Positions 53,499 through 61,838 of a DNA stretch of 64,000 nucleotides are shown in pieces. Each line of letters opens with the position of its first letter. Positions within the stretch are counted from its first letter, which is position 1. This DNA is from Achromobacter spanius (GTDB lineage Bacteria; Pseudomonadota; Gammaproteobacteria; Burkholderiales; Burkholderiaceae_B). The stretch is from positions 4,216,001-4,280,000 of the forward strand of contig NZ_CP034689.1 in assembly GCF_003994415.1 (NCBI RefSeq), written 5' to 3'. The notes under the pieces were generated by a model. It saw only the letters and a program-made list of their open reading frames with translations. It made no database searches and was not told where the DNA came from. The position numbers were made by a program, and so were the translations under genes.

Positions 53499-54854
53499 TT
53501 ACAAGACGTAGCCCTGGCCGTGTTCTTGCGTGAGGCTCTGCCGGTAGCTGGCGCAGCCCACCGCCAGCAGCAGCACGCACAGCACGGTGGCCCCGGCGAT
53601 CAGCAGCGACAGCGATTGCCCTACCGCGCCGGGGTTGCCGAACAGCCGGTCGGTCAGCAAGGCGACAGCCGTGGTGCCCACGCCTAGACCGATCAAATTT
53701 GAGATCAGCAGGAACAGCGCCGAAACCTGCGCGCGAATCTGGTTGGGCGGCAGGATCTGCATCGCGGCGGTAGACGTCGGCATCGGAAACGAGGCGAAGA
53801 ACATGGCGGGCAGCAGCAAGCCCACCGACAGCCACAAGCTGTCCACCTGCGTGAACGCCACCGCCGGCAGCGCCATGCCCACCGCGCCGATCACGCCCGC
53901 GCGCAACGGCGCGTCGCGATAGCCGCGCTTGGCCAGCCCGTCCATCAACCAGCCACCGCAGAAGACGCCGGCCGTGTTGGCCACCAGCACCACCACACCC
54001 AGCATGTAGCCGGCTTCCACGGGCGACATGCCGAAGCGGCGCATGTAGAACGCGGGCGTCCAGCTCAGCAGTGCGAACAGCACCATGGCGTAGAAAGAAA
54101 AGCCCAGGTAGTGGCAGAAGAACGTGCGCCGGTGCCGGCCCAGAAAGCGGAAGGTGTCGCGGATGCTGGGCTTTTGCGCCTGGCCGTCGGCGGCGCGGCG
54201 CAGGCCCAGGCGCTGCGGATCGCGCACGGTCAACACAATCAGCAGCGCCACCAGCAAGCCGGGCAAGCCCACGATAAAAAACGTGACCTGCCAGGGCCGC
54301 ATCGCGCCCACCCAAGGAACCACCACGCTGTCCACGCTTTTCAGCAGGTTGATGACATAGCCGCCGATCAGGAAGGCCATGCCGCCGCCGATGAACGAAC
54401 CTATCGAATAGACGCCCACCGCGCGGCCGAGCTTGTCGCGCGGGAACATGTCGCTAAGCATGGAATAGGTGGCGGGCGACAAGGCGGCCTCGCCCACGCC
54501 CACGCCGATGCGCGCCAGGAACATGTGGGCAAAACTGCGCGACAGGCCACAGGCGGCCGTCGCCAGGCTCCAGAACGCCACGCCGATCGCGATGATCTTG
54601 GGGCGCGAATAGCGGTCGGCCAGCAAGGCGATGGGAATGCCCATGACGGCGTAGAACAAGGAAAACGCCAGGCCGTGCAGCAGGCTGAACTGCGTGTCTG
54701 ACAGTTGCAGATCGCGCTTGATGGGTTCGATCATCAGCGCCAGGATCTGCCGGTCGACGAAGGAAAATATGTACGCTAGCATGCATATCACCACGACGTA
54801 CCACTCGTAGGCGTAGCGTCTTTTGGCCAGTGGCGGCAGGGTGGCGTCGGTCAT
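53499..54854 (-). CDS. MFS transporter
   Basis: A 451-residue protein with 12 likely membrane helices. MIEPIKRDLQLSDTQFSLLHGLAFSLFYAVMGIPIALLADRYSRPKIIAIGVAFWS contains the MFS signature loop between helices 2 and 3 (LADRYSR). Helices 4 and 5 follow with FARIGVGVGEAALSPATYSMLSDMF. Related to anion:cation symporters of the spinster/GudP type. It is the first gene of the amidase operon on the minus strand, with its start 105 bp from the divergent AraC start. The substrate is unknown. Confidence 0.9.
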   Translation of the reverse strand: MTDATLPPLAKRRYAYEWYVVVICMLAYIFSFVDRQILALMIEPIKRDLQLSDTQFSLLHGLAFSLFYAVMGIPIALLADRYSRPKIIAIGVAFWSLATAACGLSRSFAHMFLARIGVGVGEAALSPATYSMLSDMFPRDKLGRAVGVYSIGSFIGGGMAFLIGGYVINLLKSVDSVVVPWVGAMRPWQVTFFIVGLPGLLVALLIVLTVRDPQRLGLRRAADGQAQKPSIRDTFRFLGRHRRTFFCHYLGFSFYAMVLFALLSWTPAFYMRRFGMSPVEAGYMLGVVVLVANTAGVFCGGWLMDGLAKRGYRDAPLRAGVIGAVGMALPAVAFTQVDSLWLSVGLLLPAMFFASFPMPTSTAAMQILPPNQIRAQVSALFLLISNLIGLGVGTTAVALLTDRLFGNPGAVGQSLSLLIAGATVLCVLLLAVGCASYRQSLTQEHGQGYVL

Positions 54855-54959
54855 GTTTTTTCCCTTGTCTTGTCCTTGTTCTGTCCATCGTTTGTAGGCC
54901 TTTGCGCCGCCGGACTCTATACGCCGCGCGCAACGGCTGTTCCCACCGCGCAGGAAAGC

Positions 54960-55994
54960 ATGTTCAACGACACCTATCCGCTGAACCGACATTGCTTGCT
55001 GAACTCGGGCAACGCCGCCGAGGTCAAGGATCAGGTCAGCCAACACCTGTGGTCGCACCGCATGTGCGTCGCCCAGGGAAAACCCTTGCAGTCGCGGCTG
55101 TACGGCGTGTTCTTCGGCAACGCCGCGCTGTTCGATCTGCACTACGGCGCCGAAGTCGAGATCGATGCGGGCGACATCGCCAGCTATTACCTGATCCGTA
55201 TCACGTTGCAAGGCTCGGGCCTGGTCACGCTGGGCAAGCGCAGCGCGGCCATGCAGGCGGGCAGCCTGACGATTTCGTCACCGTCCGAGCCCAGCATCAT
55301 CAGCATCGGCCGCGACTGCCGCAACCTGATCCTGCGCGTGGAACGGCAGGCGCTTGAACATCAGTTGCAACGCCTGCTGGACCGGCCCATCAAGCACGCG
55401 CTGGTCTTCGACCTGGAAGTCGGCCCCAATTCCCCCGGCCTGGCCGCCGTGCGCGAAACGCTGGACTATCTTTGCCGGCTGTACCAGCACCCCGCCATTG
55501 ATGGCGTGACGCAGACGCTGGCGGCGGGCTTTTCCGACTACCTGCTGGCCTTGCTGCTGACGCAACTGCCGCACAACTATTCCGACGCACTGCGCACCGA
55601 CCACCGCCAGCCCTTGCCGCAGCACGTACGCCGCGCGCGCGACTACATCGAGACCCATGTCGATGAAGCGATTTCATTGGCTGACCTGGCGGCGCACTGT
55701 GGCGTATCCGTGCGCACGCTGCAAAACGGCTTCACGCAGTTTCTCAAGCAAAGCCCCAGCGACTACGTGCGCCACCAGCGCCTGACGCTGGTGCATGCCG
55801 CGCTGGAACAGGCCCGCGCGGGCGACAGCGTGACCGACATCCTGCTACGCCACGGCGTAACCAGCTTCGGCCATTTCGCCACGCACTACCGCAAGCGCTA
55901 CGGATGTCTTCCATCAGACACCTTGCGCCAAAATCGTAGGATGGGTGAAGCGCGAGACGCCATCCAAAAAAATGGAAATGGAGATCGCGCGTAA
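54960..55994 (+). CDS. AraC family transcriptional regulator
   Basis: A 344-residue AraC protein. The N-terminal half is an AraC-binding-like-2 (cupin) domain; residues about 220-320 form the two helix-turn-helix units (HVDEAISLADLAAHCGVSVRTLQNGFTQFLKQSPSDYVRHQRL and SVTDILLRHGVTSFGHFATHYRKRYG). AGGAA precedes ATG 54960. The last twenty or so residues (from RRMGEARD on) are encoded by a MITE-like element that provides the stop codon. Divergent from the MFS/amidase/ABC operon, its likely target. Confidence 0.9.
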   Translation: MFNDTYPLNRHCLLNSGNAAEVKDQVSQHLWSHRMCVAQGKPLQSRLYGVFFGNAALFDLHYGAEVEIDAGDIASYYLIRITLQGSGLVTLGKRSAAMQAGSLTISSPSEPSIISIGRDCRNLILRVERQALEHQLQRLLDRPIKHALVFDLEVGPNSPGLAAVRETLDYLCRLYQHPAIDGVTQTLAAGFSDYLLALLLTQLPHNYSDALRTDHRQPLPQHVRRARDYIETHVDEAISLADLAAHCGVSVRTLQNGFTQFLKQSPSDYVRHQRLTLVHAALEQARAGDSVTDILLRHGVTSFGHFATHYRKRYGCLPSDTLRQNRRMGEARDAIQKNGNGDRA

Positions 55995-56116
55995 CCCATC
56001 GCGCGGAGGTGATGCTGTGGCTGAGGGGGTTAAGAATTCCATCGCTGCTTGATGGGTTGCGCGCGTTGCGCAGCATTGTTCTTTTTTAAGGATTCTCGCG
56101 CTTCACCCATCCTACG
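55935..56116. mobile_element. Solo MITE-like palindromic element
   Basis: 182 bp with perfect 23-bp terminal inverted repeats (CGTAGGATGGGTGAAGCGCG and on; right arm 56094-56116). The interior shares the CGCGTAACCCATC / GATGGGTTGCGCGC arms with the array at 17366-18034. It overlaps the end of the AraC gene and encodes its last residues and stop. No target duplication is obvious. Confidence 0.85.
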
Positions 56117-56243
56117 GCCATCCTTTTTCGCTGTTAGCCGCGCGCCGCATTTCCTTGCCGGATCTGAACGGCGCTTGCGCGTTTGGCGCAGCCCGCGCTC
56201 CGCGCCACCGCTAGGATCAAGCCTTCATCGAAGGAGCTTGATC

Positions 56244-57341
56244 ATGCGAATCAGCGTCATAGGCGGCGGACATGGCTGCTACGCGGCAGCCGCCGAACTG
56301 GCCGAAAAAGGACACGAGGTGCGCTGGTGGCGCCGCGACGGCGCCGCCTTCCAGGGCTTGCGCGATGCCGGCGCGTTGACGGTCACCGACTATCGCGGCA
56401 CGCGCCAGGTGCCGCTGGGTTCCGGCCCCGGCCATCTGGCGCTGACAGATGCCTTGCCTGACGCCGTGGCCGACGCGCAGGTGCTGGTCATCCCCCTGCC
56501 CTGCACCACCCACGACGCGCTCGCCGCCGCCTTGGCGCCGCTGCTGCAAGACGGCCAGGTGGTGTTCCTGCCGCCCGGCACGTTCGGCAGCTACCTTTTT
56601 GCGCGCGCGCAGAAAGACGCCGGCAACCCCGCCCGCGTCGCGTATGCGGAAACCGGCACCCTGCCCTACCTGGCGCGCAAACACGGCAACACGGTGGTGA
56701 TCAGCGGGTACGCCACGCGCCTGCCCACCGGCGTGTTTCCCAGCCGCCTGACCGACAACGCGCTGGCGCTGCTGGGCCAGGCCTACCCCAGCATCGAACC
56801 CATCGAAGACGGACTGGCGGGCGCGCTGATGAACGCCGGCCCCATCATCCACCCGCCGCTCATCCTGATGAATGCCGGCCCCTTGGAACACTTCGACAAG
56901 TGGGACATCCATAACGAAGGCACGCAGCCCGCCATCCGCCGCGTGACCGACACGCTGGACGCCGAACGCGTGGCCATCCGCGAGGCGCTGGGCTACGGGG
57001 CGCCGCACTTTCCGCTGGCCGATCACTACGCCAGCCAAGGCGACGAATGGATGTACGGACGCGGCGCGCACGGCAAGCTGACCGACAGCGGCGACTGGCG
57101 CGAAACCATCGACCTGCACACGCACCGCTACATGCTGGAAGACACGCGGCTGGGGCTGTCGTTCCTGGTGTCCACCGGCCGCTGGGCAGACGTACCGACG
57201 CCGGTCGCGCAGGGCCTGCTGAATATCGCCAGCGCCATCACCGGCCGCGATCTTTACGCCGAAGGCCGCACACTGGAACGCCTGGGGCTGGACCGCTTGT
57301 CGCGTGCCGGCATGGCGGAATTGCTGGAACAGGGGTGCTGA
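56244..57341 (+). CDS. NAD/NADP octopine/nopaline dehydrogenase family protein
   Basis: A 365-residue dehydrogenase. RISVIGGGHGCYAAAAELAEKGHEVRWW is the Rossmann motif, and the C-terminal helical domain (GPIIHPPLILMNAGPLEHFDKWDIHNEGTQP, HFPLADHYASQ) is the octopine/nopaline dehydrogenase domain. The family makes or oxidises N-(carboxyalkyl) amino acids (opines) or related hydroxy/keto compounds. AAGGAG is seven bases before ATG 56244. The next gene starts two bases after its stop, indicating a shared pathway. Confidence 0.9.
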   Translation: MRISVIGGGHGCYAAAAELAEKGHEVRWWRRDGAAFQGLRDAGALTVTDYRGTRQVPLGSGPGHLALTDALPDAVADAQVLVIPLPCTTHDALAAALAPLLQDGQVVFLPPGTFGSYLFARAQKDAGNPARVAYAETGTLPYLARKHGNTVVISGYATRLPTGVFPSRLTDNALALLGQAYPSIEPIEDGLAGALMNAGPIIHPPLILMNAGPLEHFDKWDIHNEGTQPAIRRVTDTLDAERVAIREALGYGAPHFPLADHYASQGDEWMYGRGAHGKLTDSGDWRETIDLHTHRYMLEDTRLGLSFLVSTGRWADVPTPVAQGLLNIASAITGRDLYAEGRTLERLGLDRLSRAGMAELLEQGC

Positions 57342-57343
57342 TC

Positions 57344-58336
57344 ATGGAAGACAGAATCTGCGTGATCGGCGCCGGCCGCATGGGCGAAGGCATCACCTTG
57401 TCGTACGTGCATGCCGGCCGCGACGTGACGCTTATCGACATCAAGCCCAGAACGCCCGCCGAACAAGCCGAGCACCACGCGCGCGTGCTGGCCAACCTGC
57501 GGCGCGAACTGGGCACGCTAAGCCGCCTGGGTTTGCTGGATGCCGAGCAGGCCGACACCGCCATGCAGCGCGTGCGCCTGTGCGGGCGCGATGACGCCAT
57601 TGCCGATCTTCAACACGCGCGCGTCGTCTTCGAAGCCGTGCCCGAACGCCTGGACGCCAAGCGCGACGCCTTCGCCTGGTTGGGGCAAGTCTGCGCGAAG
57701 GACGCCATCATCGCATCAACCACTTCCACGTTTCTGGTGACCGAGCTGGCGCAACTGGTGCACGGCCCCGAGCGCTTTCTGAACGCGCATTGGCTCAACC
57801 CGGCCTATCTGATTCCGCTGGTTGAAGTCAGCCGTGGACCGCGTACGGATGATGCCGCCTTGCAAGCCTTGCTGGACGTGCTACGCCAGGCCGGAAAGGT
57901 GCCCGTGCAGTGCGCGCCCTCGGCGGGCTACATCGTGCCGCGCATCCAGGCGCTGGCGATGAACGAAGCCGCCCGCATGGTCGAGGAAGGCGTGGCCAGC
58001 GCCGAGGACATCGACACGGCCGTGCGCCTGGGATTTGGATTGCGCTTTTCGGTGCTGGGCTTGCTGGAATTCATCGACTGGGGCGGCGGCGACATCCTGT
58101 ACTACGCGTCGCGCTACCTTGAAGGCGAGATCGGCCCACGCTTCGCGTCGCCGGATGTCATCGCCCGCAACATGGAACAAGGCCGCAACGGGCTGCGCGA
58201 TGGCAAAGGCTTTTACGACTATGCCGGCGTGGACGTGGACGCCTACAAGATGGAGCGCCTGGGGCAGCTGTGCAAGCGGCTGGAAGTGATGGGGCTATTG
58301 CCGCGCGCGGGTGGTGCGCGCCAGCCACCCCCTTAG
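57344..58336 (+). CDS. 3-hydroxyacyl-CoA dehydrogenase family protein
   Basis: A 330-residue protein: ICVIGAGRMGEGITLSYVHAGRDVTLID is the NAD-binding motif, FEAVPERLDAKRDAFAWLGQVC and ASTTSTFLVTELAQ the middle, HWLNPAYLIPLVEVSRG the active His/Asn block, and GYIVPRIQALAMNEAARMVEEGVASAEDIDTAVRLGFGLRFSVLGLLEFIDWGG the C-terminal helical domain. Length and layout fit the short 3-hydroxybutyryl/carnitine dehydrogenase group rather than FadB fusions. The substrate may not be CoA-bound. The stop lies in a 21-bp tandem repeat region. Confidence 0.9.
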   Translation: MEDRICVIGAGRMGEGITLSYVHAGRDVTLIDIKPRTPAEQAEHHARVLANLRRELGTLSRLGLLDAEQADTAMQRVRLCGRDDAIADLQHARVVFEAVPERLDAKRDAFAWLGQVCAKDAIIASTTSTFLVTELAQLVHGPERFLNAHWLNPAYLIPLVEVSRGPRTDDAALQALLDVLRQAGKVPVQCAPSAGYIVPRIQALAMNEAARMVEEGVASAEDIDTAVRLGFGLRFSVLGLLEFIDWGGGDILYYASRYLEGEIGPRFASPDVIARNMEQGRNGLRDGKGFYDYAGVDVDAYKMERLGQLCKRLEVMGLLPRAGGARQPPP

Positions 58337-58394
58337 CGCGCGTCCGCTTCAACTCAGCGCGCGTCCGCTTCAACTCAGCGCGCGTCCGCCTCAA
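58335..58394. repeat. 21-bp tandem repeat (2.9 copies)
   Basis: Copies at 58335-58355, 58356-58376 and 58377-58394 read AGCGCGCGTCCGCTTCAACTC. The last copy is the 3' end of the beta-lactamase gene, so the array looks like a duplication of that gene's end toward the convergent dehydrogenase gene. Confidence 0.9.
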
Positions 58395-59670
58395 GAATGC
58401 GATACGCCAGGCGCACGCGCGCCTCGTTCGGAATATTTCGATTGGCCAGGATCACCACGCCGACCTTCCTGGCAGGCACGAACGCCACGTAGGCGCCGAA
58501 GCCGTTGGTGGAACCGGTCTTGTTGATCCACACATCGGCGCGCGGCGACTGCGGCGGCGTCAAGGCCTTGGCCGGCTGGCTCTGGCTGTTCATCGTGCCC
58601 GCGTTGGCGGCCAACAGCGCGTCCAGCGTGACGGGGTACGCCAGTTGTTCCCACGCCAGGTCCTGCGTCATCGCGCCCACGTCGTAGTAAGCCACGTGCG
58701 TGTCCGCCAGCGCCTTGGCAATCACGGCATCACCAACAACGTCCTGGGCAATCTTCGCTTCGCGCGCGGCCTTCGCGCTGAATTCGCGCGGGGCAGACGC
58801 GACGCCCATGTTCGCATCCACAAAGCGGATCAGGTCGCTGGCGCTGGTCTTCACGCCGTACGCTTCGTCGGCCAGCACGCCCGGGTTCACGCGCACGGGC
58901 GCGTTCTGTTTGTTGTAGCCCTGCGCGTAGTCACCCATCTTGGCGGCCGGCACGTGGATGTATGTGTTGGACAAGCCCAGCCGGGGCAACAGCGTCTTCT
59001 CGATGGCTTGTGCATACGGCTCACCCAGGCTCTTGGCCGCCACCACGCCCAGCATGCCGATGCTGGGGTTGGCATAGGTGCGGTACGTGCCCGGCGCGTA
59101 GCGCGGCGTCCAGGCAGCCAGGTAGGCCATCAATTGTGCGTCGTCCGTCACCGCGTCCGGCACTTGCAGGGGAAAGCCGCCGCCCGTGTGCGTGCCCAGG
59201 TGTATCAGGTTCAGTTTGCCGAATGCCGTGCCCTGCAAGGCCGGCACGAAGCGCGCCGGGCTGTCGGACAGCGACAGCTTGCCCAGCGCCTGGGCATAGG
59301 TGGCCAAGGTGGCGGTAAAGGTCTTGCTGATGGAGCCCAGCTCGAACAATGTGTCGCGGCTGACGGGGGTGTGCGTTTGCAGCGAGGCCACGCCATAGTT
59401 GCGGAATTCATGCTGCCCTTCGCGGGTGACGGCGATGGCCAGGCCGGCCACGTCGTACTCCTGCATCAGCGCATGCACGGCGTCGTCGATATCGGCGCCA
59501 GCAGGCACCGGCTCGGCACGCGCGGGCTGGCCGGAGGTGGCGGATTGATCCGCCTTCGCAGGAGGCGAGCCCGCCTGCGCGCCGGACACGGCCATCAACG
59601 AAAACAGGGAGCAGCCGGCCACGGTGGCCAGGGCGTGCAAGACGGCGCGTCGCGCGGCGTGAAACATCAT
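58375..59670 (-). CDS. ampC: Class C beta-lactamase
   Basis: A 431-residue exported serine beta-lactamase (AmpC family). Catalytic motifs are present: S113-x-x-K116 in GSISKTF, Y199-A-N201 in TYANPS, and K384-T-G in NKTGSTNGFG. A signal peptide (to about residue 33, AQA) and a 25-residue Ala/Pro-rich linker precede the enzyme domain. It is about 50 residues longer than typical AmpC because of that linker. No ampR is adjacent, so it is probably not inducible in the classical way. Divergent from the riboswitch-controlled gene. Confidence 0.92.
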   Translation of the reverse strand: MMFHAARRAVLHALATVAGCSLFSLMAVSGAQAGSPPAKADQSATSGQPARAEPVPAGADIDDAVHALMQEYDVAGLAIAVTREGQHEFRNYGVASLQTHTPVSRDTLFELGSISKTFTATLATYAQALGKLSLSDSPARFVPALQGTAFGKLNLIHLGTHTGGGFPLQVPDAVTDDAQLMAYLAAWTPRYAPGTYRTYANPSIGMLGVVAAKSLGEPYAQAIEKTLLPRLGLSNTYIHVPAAKMGDYAQGYNKQNAPVRVNPGVLADEAYGVKTSASDLIRFVDANMGVASAPREFSAKAAREAKIAQDVVGDAVIAKALADTHVAYYDVGAMTQDLAWEQLAYPVTLDALLAANAGTMNSQSQPAKALTPPQSPRADVWINKTGSTNGFGAYVAFVPARKVGVVILANRNIPNEARVRLAYRILEADAR

Positions 59671-59790
59671 TCCTATCGTCCTCTCGGTTTGCGCCGCCCC
59701 ATCAACGTGCGCGGCGCACGCGACATAGTACTAACCCTGAATCAATTACGACAGGAACTTGGCTATTCTCTACCCCGTCGATTCAAAACC

Positions 59791-59966
59791 GCGCAGAAGA
59801 GATTGGCCCTTGCGGCCAACGCCGACGGAGCAACCGCCCCGGAAACTCTCAGGCAACAGGACTGCGCGCGTCTAGACAATCTGGAGAGAGGCGCCGTGTG
59901 CGCCCACCGAAGGGGAACCCGCCGCAAAGCCGGCCGGGTGAAGCTCTCAGGTATCAAAGACAGATG
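59791..59966 (+). promoter_or_regulatory. Tandem glycine riboswitch
   Basis: Two glycine aptamers in a row. The first has P1 GCGCAG (59791-59796) with CTGCGC (59862-59867), containing CGGAGCAACCGC and AAACTCTCAGGCAACAGGAC. The second has P1 ATCTG with CAGAT (59879-59965), containing GGAGAGA, CCACCGAAGGGG and AAGCTCTCAGGTATCAAAGAC. These are the conserved cores. The tandem form gives sensitive glycine sensing for the DadA-like gene downstream. Confidence 0.93.
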
Positions 59967-59999
59967 GGGTGCCGCGTCCACATTGGGTGCGGCCACCCC
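59966..59999 (+). promoter_or_regulatory. Expression-platform hairpin of the riboswitch
   Basis: GGGGTG-CCGC pairs with GCGG-CACCCC with a one-base bulge, ending five bases before the ribosome site GGAG (60004-60007). It shares its first base with the second aptamer's edge, so it may form as an alternative to the closing stem. No U-tract follows, so control of translation is more likely than termination. Confidence 0.55.
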
Positions 60000-60012
60000 C
60001 TCTGGAGCCACC

Positions 60013-61260
60013 ATGCCCCGCATCGCCATCATTGGCGCCGGTATCACCGGCGTCACGTCCGCCTATGCCTTGTGCAAACTGGGATACCAGGTCACCGTCT
60101 ACGACCGCCAGCGCTATCCCGCCATGGAAACGTCCTACGCCAACGGTGGCCAATTGTCCGCCAGCAACGCCGAAGTCTGGAACAGCACCGCGACCATTCT
60201 CAAAGGGCTGCGCTGGATGCTGCGCAAAAACGCGCCGCTGTTGCTGAACCCCCGGTTCAGTTGGCACAAGTATTCGTGGCTGGCGCAGTTCATGGGGCAA
60301 ATTCCCAACTACCGCGACAACACCATCGCCACCACGCGCCTGGCCATCCAGGCGCGGCAACACCTGTTCGATATGGCCGAGGCCGAAGGCATTGACTTCG
60401 ACCTGGAACGCCGAGGCATCTTGCACATCTACCACGATGCCGACAGCTTCAAGGCGGCACATCGCGCCAACGCGCTATTGCAAGCCGGCGGGCTGGACCG
60501 CTATGCGGTCACCGCCGACGAAGCCCGCGCCATCGAACCCACCCTGCAAAGCCAGTGCCACGGTGGCTTCTACACGCCGTCGGACGCCACCGGCGACATC
60601 CACAAGTTCACCCGAGGCCTGGCCCGCGCGTGCGAACGCCGTGGCGTGGCCTTCGTGCAAGACGCCGACATCGGCGCCATTCGCCCGCACAACGGCGGAT
60701 ACCGGCTGGAGGTACGGCGCAACGGCGGCGCCGAACGCGAACCGCACGAGGCCGACGCCATCGTGGTGTGCGCGGGATCCGCCAGCCGACAATTCGCCAA
60801 GCTGCTGGGCGACACGCTGAACATCTACCCGGTCAAGGGCTATTCGATCAGCGTGCACCTGGACGACGTCGACAGCCGCGCCGCCGCGCCCCGCGTCAGC
60901 TTGCTGGACGAAGCGGCAAAGATCGTCACCAGCCGCCTGGGCGACCGCTTCCGCGTGGCGGGCACGGCCGAGTTCAACGGCTTCAACCTGGACATCCGCG
61001 CCGAGCGCGTGCAACCCCTGATCGACTGGACCCGCCAGCATTTCCCCAACGTGATGACATCGCGCGTGGTGCCCTGGTGCGGCCTGCGCCCGATGACGCC
61101 CAACATGCTGCCGCGCGTCGGGCCGGGCAAGCGCCCGGGCGTGTTCTACAACACCGGGCATGGGCACCTGGGCTGGACCCTGTCGGCGGCCACCGCGCAA
61201 GTGCTGGCGGAAAGCGTCAGGACGGCGTTTTCTTCGTCACCAACAGCGCATACGGGTTGA
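60013..61260 (+). CDS. dadA: D-amino acid dehydrogenase / FAD amine oxidoreductase (DadA-like)
   Basis: A 415-residue FAD enzyme. RIAIIGAGITGVTSAYALCKLGYQVTVYDRQ is the dinucleotide motif, followed by ETSYANGGQLSASNAEVWN, typical of DadA. VKGYSISVHL and LPRVGPGKRPGVFYNTGHGHLGWTLS near the C-terminus are also DadA-like. It oxidises D-amino acids or glycine to keto acids and ammonia. The glycine riboswitch upstream suggests glycine is the substrate or signal. GGAG is five bases before ATG 60013. Its 3' end overlaps the convergent M23 gene by 44 bp. Confidence 0.9.
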   Translation: MPRIAIIGAGITGVTSAYALCKLGYQVTVYDRQRYPAMETSYANGGQLSASNAEVWNSTATILKGLRWMLRKNAPLLLNPRFSWHKYSWLAQFMGQIPNYRDNTIATTRLAIQARQHLFDMAEAEGIDFDLERRGILHIYHDADSFKAAHRANALLQAGGLDRYAVTADEARAIEPTLQSQCHGGFYTPSDATGDIHKFTRGLARACERRGVAFVQDADIGAIRPHNGGYRLEVRRNGGAEREPHEADAIVVCAGSASRQFAKLLGDTLNIYPVKGYSISVHLDDVDSRAAAPRVSLLDEAAKIVTSRLGDRFRVAGTAEFNGFNLDIRAERVQPLIDWTRQHFPNVMTSRVVPWCGLRPMTPNMLPRVGPGKRPGVFYNTGHGHLGWTLSAATAQVLAESVRTAFSSSPTAHTG

Positions 61261-61771
61261 TGGCCCCGCCGTCATAAATTCCATAATGCAAATGCGGCGG
61301 CGTTCCTTGGGCATTCCCCGTATTGCCGACATAACCCAGCACGTCGCCCGGCGCCACCAATTGCCCGCGTTCAATGTCGGCGTAGCCGTCCAGATGCGCG
61401 TAGTAATGCCGTTGGCGGCCGGGGCCCAGCACCCACACCACCTGGCCGCCCAGGTTGTTGGTGCCCACCTGCATCACCACGCCTTCGGTGGTGGACAGCA
61501 CGGGCGTGCCACGGGGCGCAAAGATGTCGATGCCCTCGTGGCGCCGGCCACCCGACCTGGCTGCGCCCCAGGTGTCGGCAAGGCGCGCGGCGGACACGCC
61601 CTGTACCGGCACAGGCAATGACGCCGGGGCTTGCTGCCAGGCAAGCCGCGCCATATGCCAGGGCGCGCGCGCCGCGTCGGGCAGGCGCGGCCAGGCCCAG
61701 ACCGCCAGCGCGGCCAACAAGGAAAGTACGACGATGCGCTTGATGAAGCGCAAGACAGGGTTGGCGTTCAT
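61217..61771 (-). CDS. M23 family metallopeptidase
   Basis: A 184-residue protein with one N-terminal membrane segment (FIKRIVVLSLLAALAVWAWP) and a LytM/M23 domain: RHEGIDIFAPRGTPVLSTTEGVVMQVG (metal His and Asp) and GTPPHLHYGIYDG (HxH). It hydrolyses or regulates peptidoglycan cross-bridges from the periplasmic side. ATG 61771 is chosen because it opens the membrane segment; the frame continues upstream without a site. It overlaps the dadA 3' end. Confidence 0.9.
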   Translation of the reverse strand: MNANPVLRFIKRIVVLSLLAALAVWAWPRLPDAARAPWHMARLAWQQAPASLPVPVQGVSAARLADTWGAARSGGRRHEGIDIFAPRGTPVLSTTEGVVMQVGTNNLGGQVVWVLGPGRQRHYYAHLDGYADIERGQLVAPGDVLGYVGNTGNAQGTPPHLHYGIYDGGAINPYALLVTKKTPS

Positions 61772-61838
61772 GAACCGTTCGACGCCGAGCGGGCGGAGGG
61801 GTTCCCCGGTGTGCGAAATGAACAGGGCGCTCGGCCCC

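Noticed and set aside
58270..61260. A 996-codon open frame spanning the beta-lactamase, the riboswitch and dadA
   Set aside because: The first two thirds are antisense to ampC and cross the glycine riboswitch. Only the last 415 codons look like a protein, and they have their own ribosome site and ATG.
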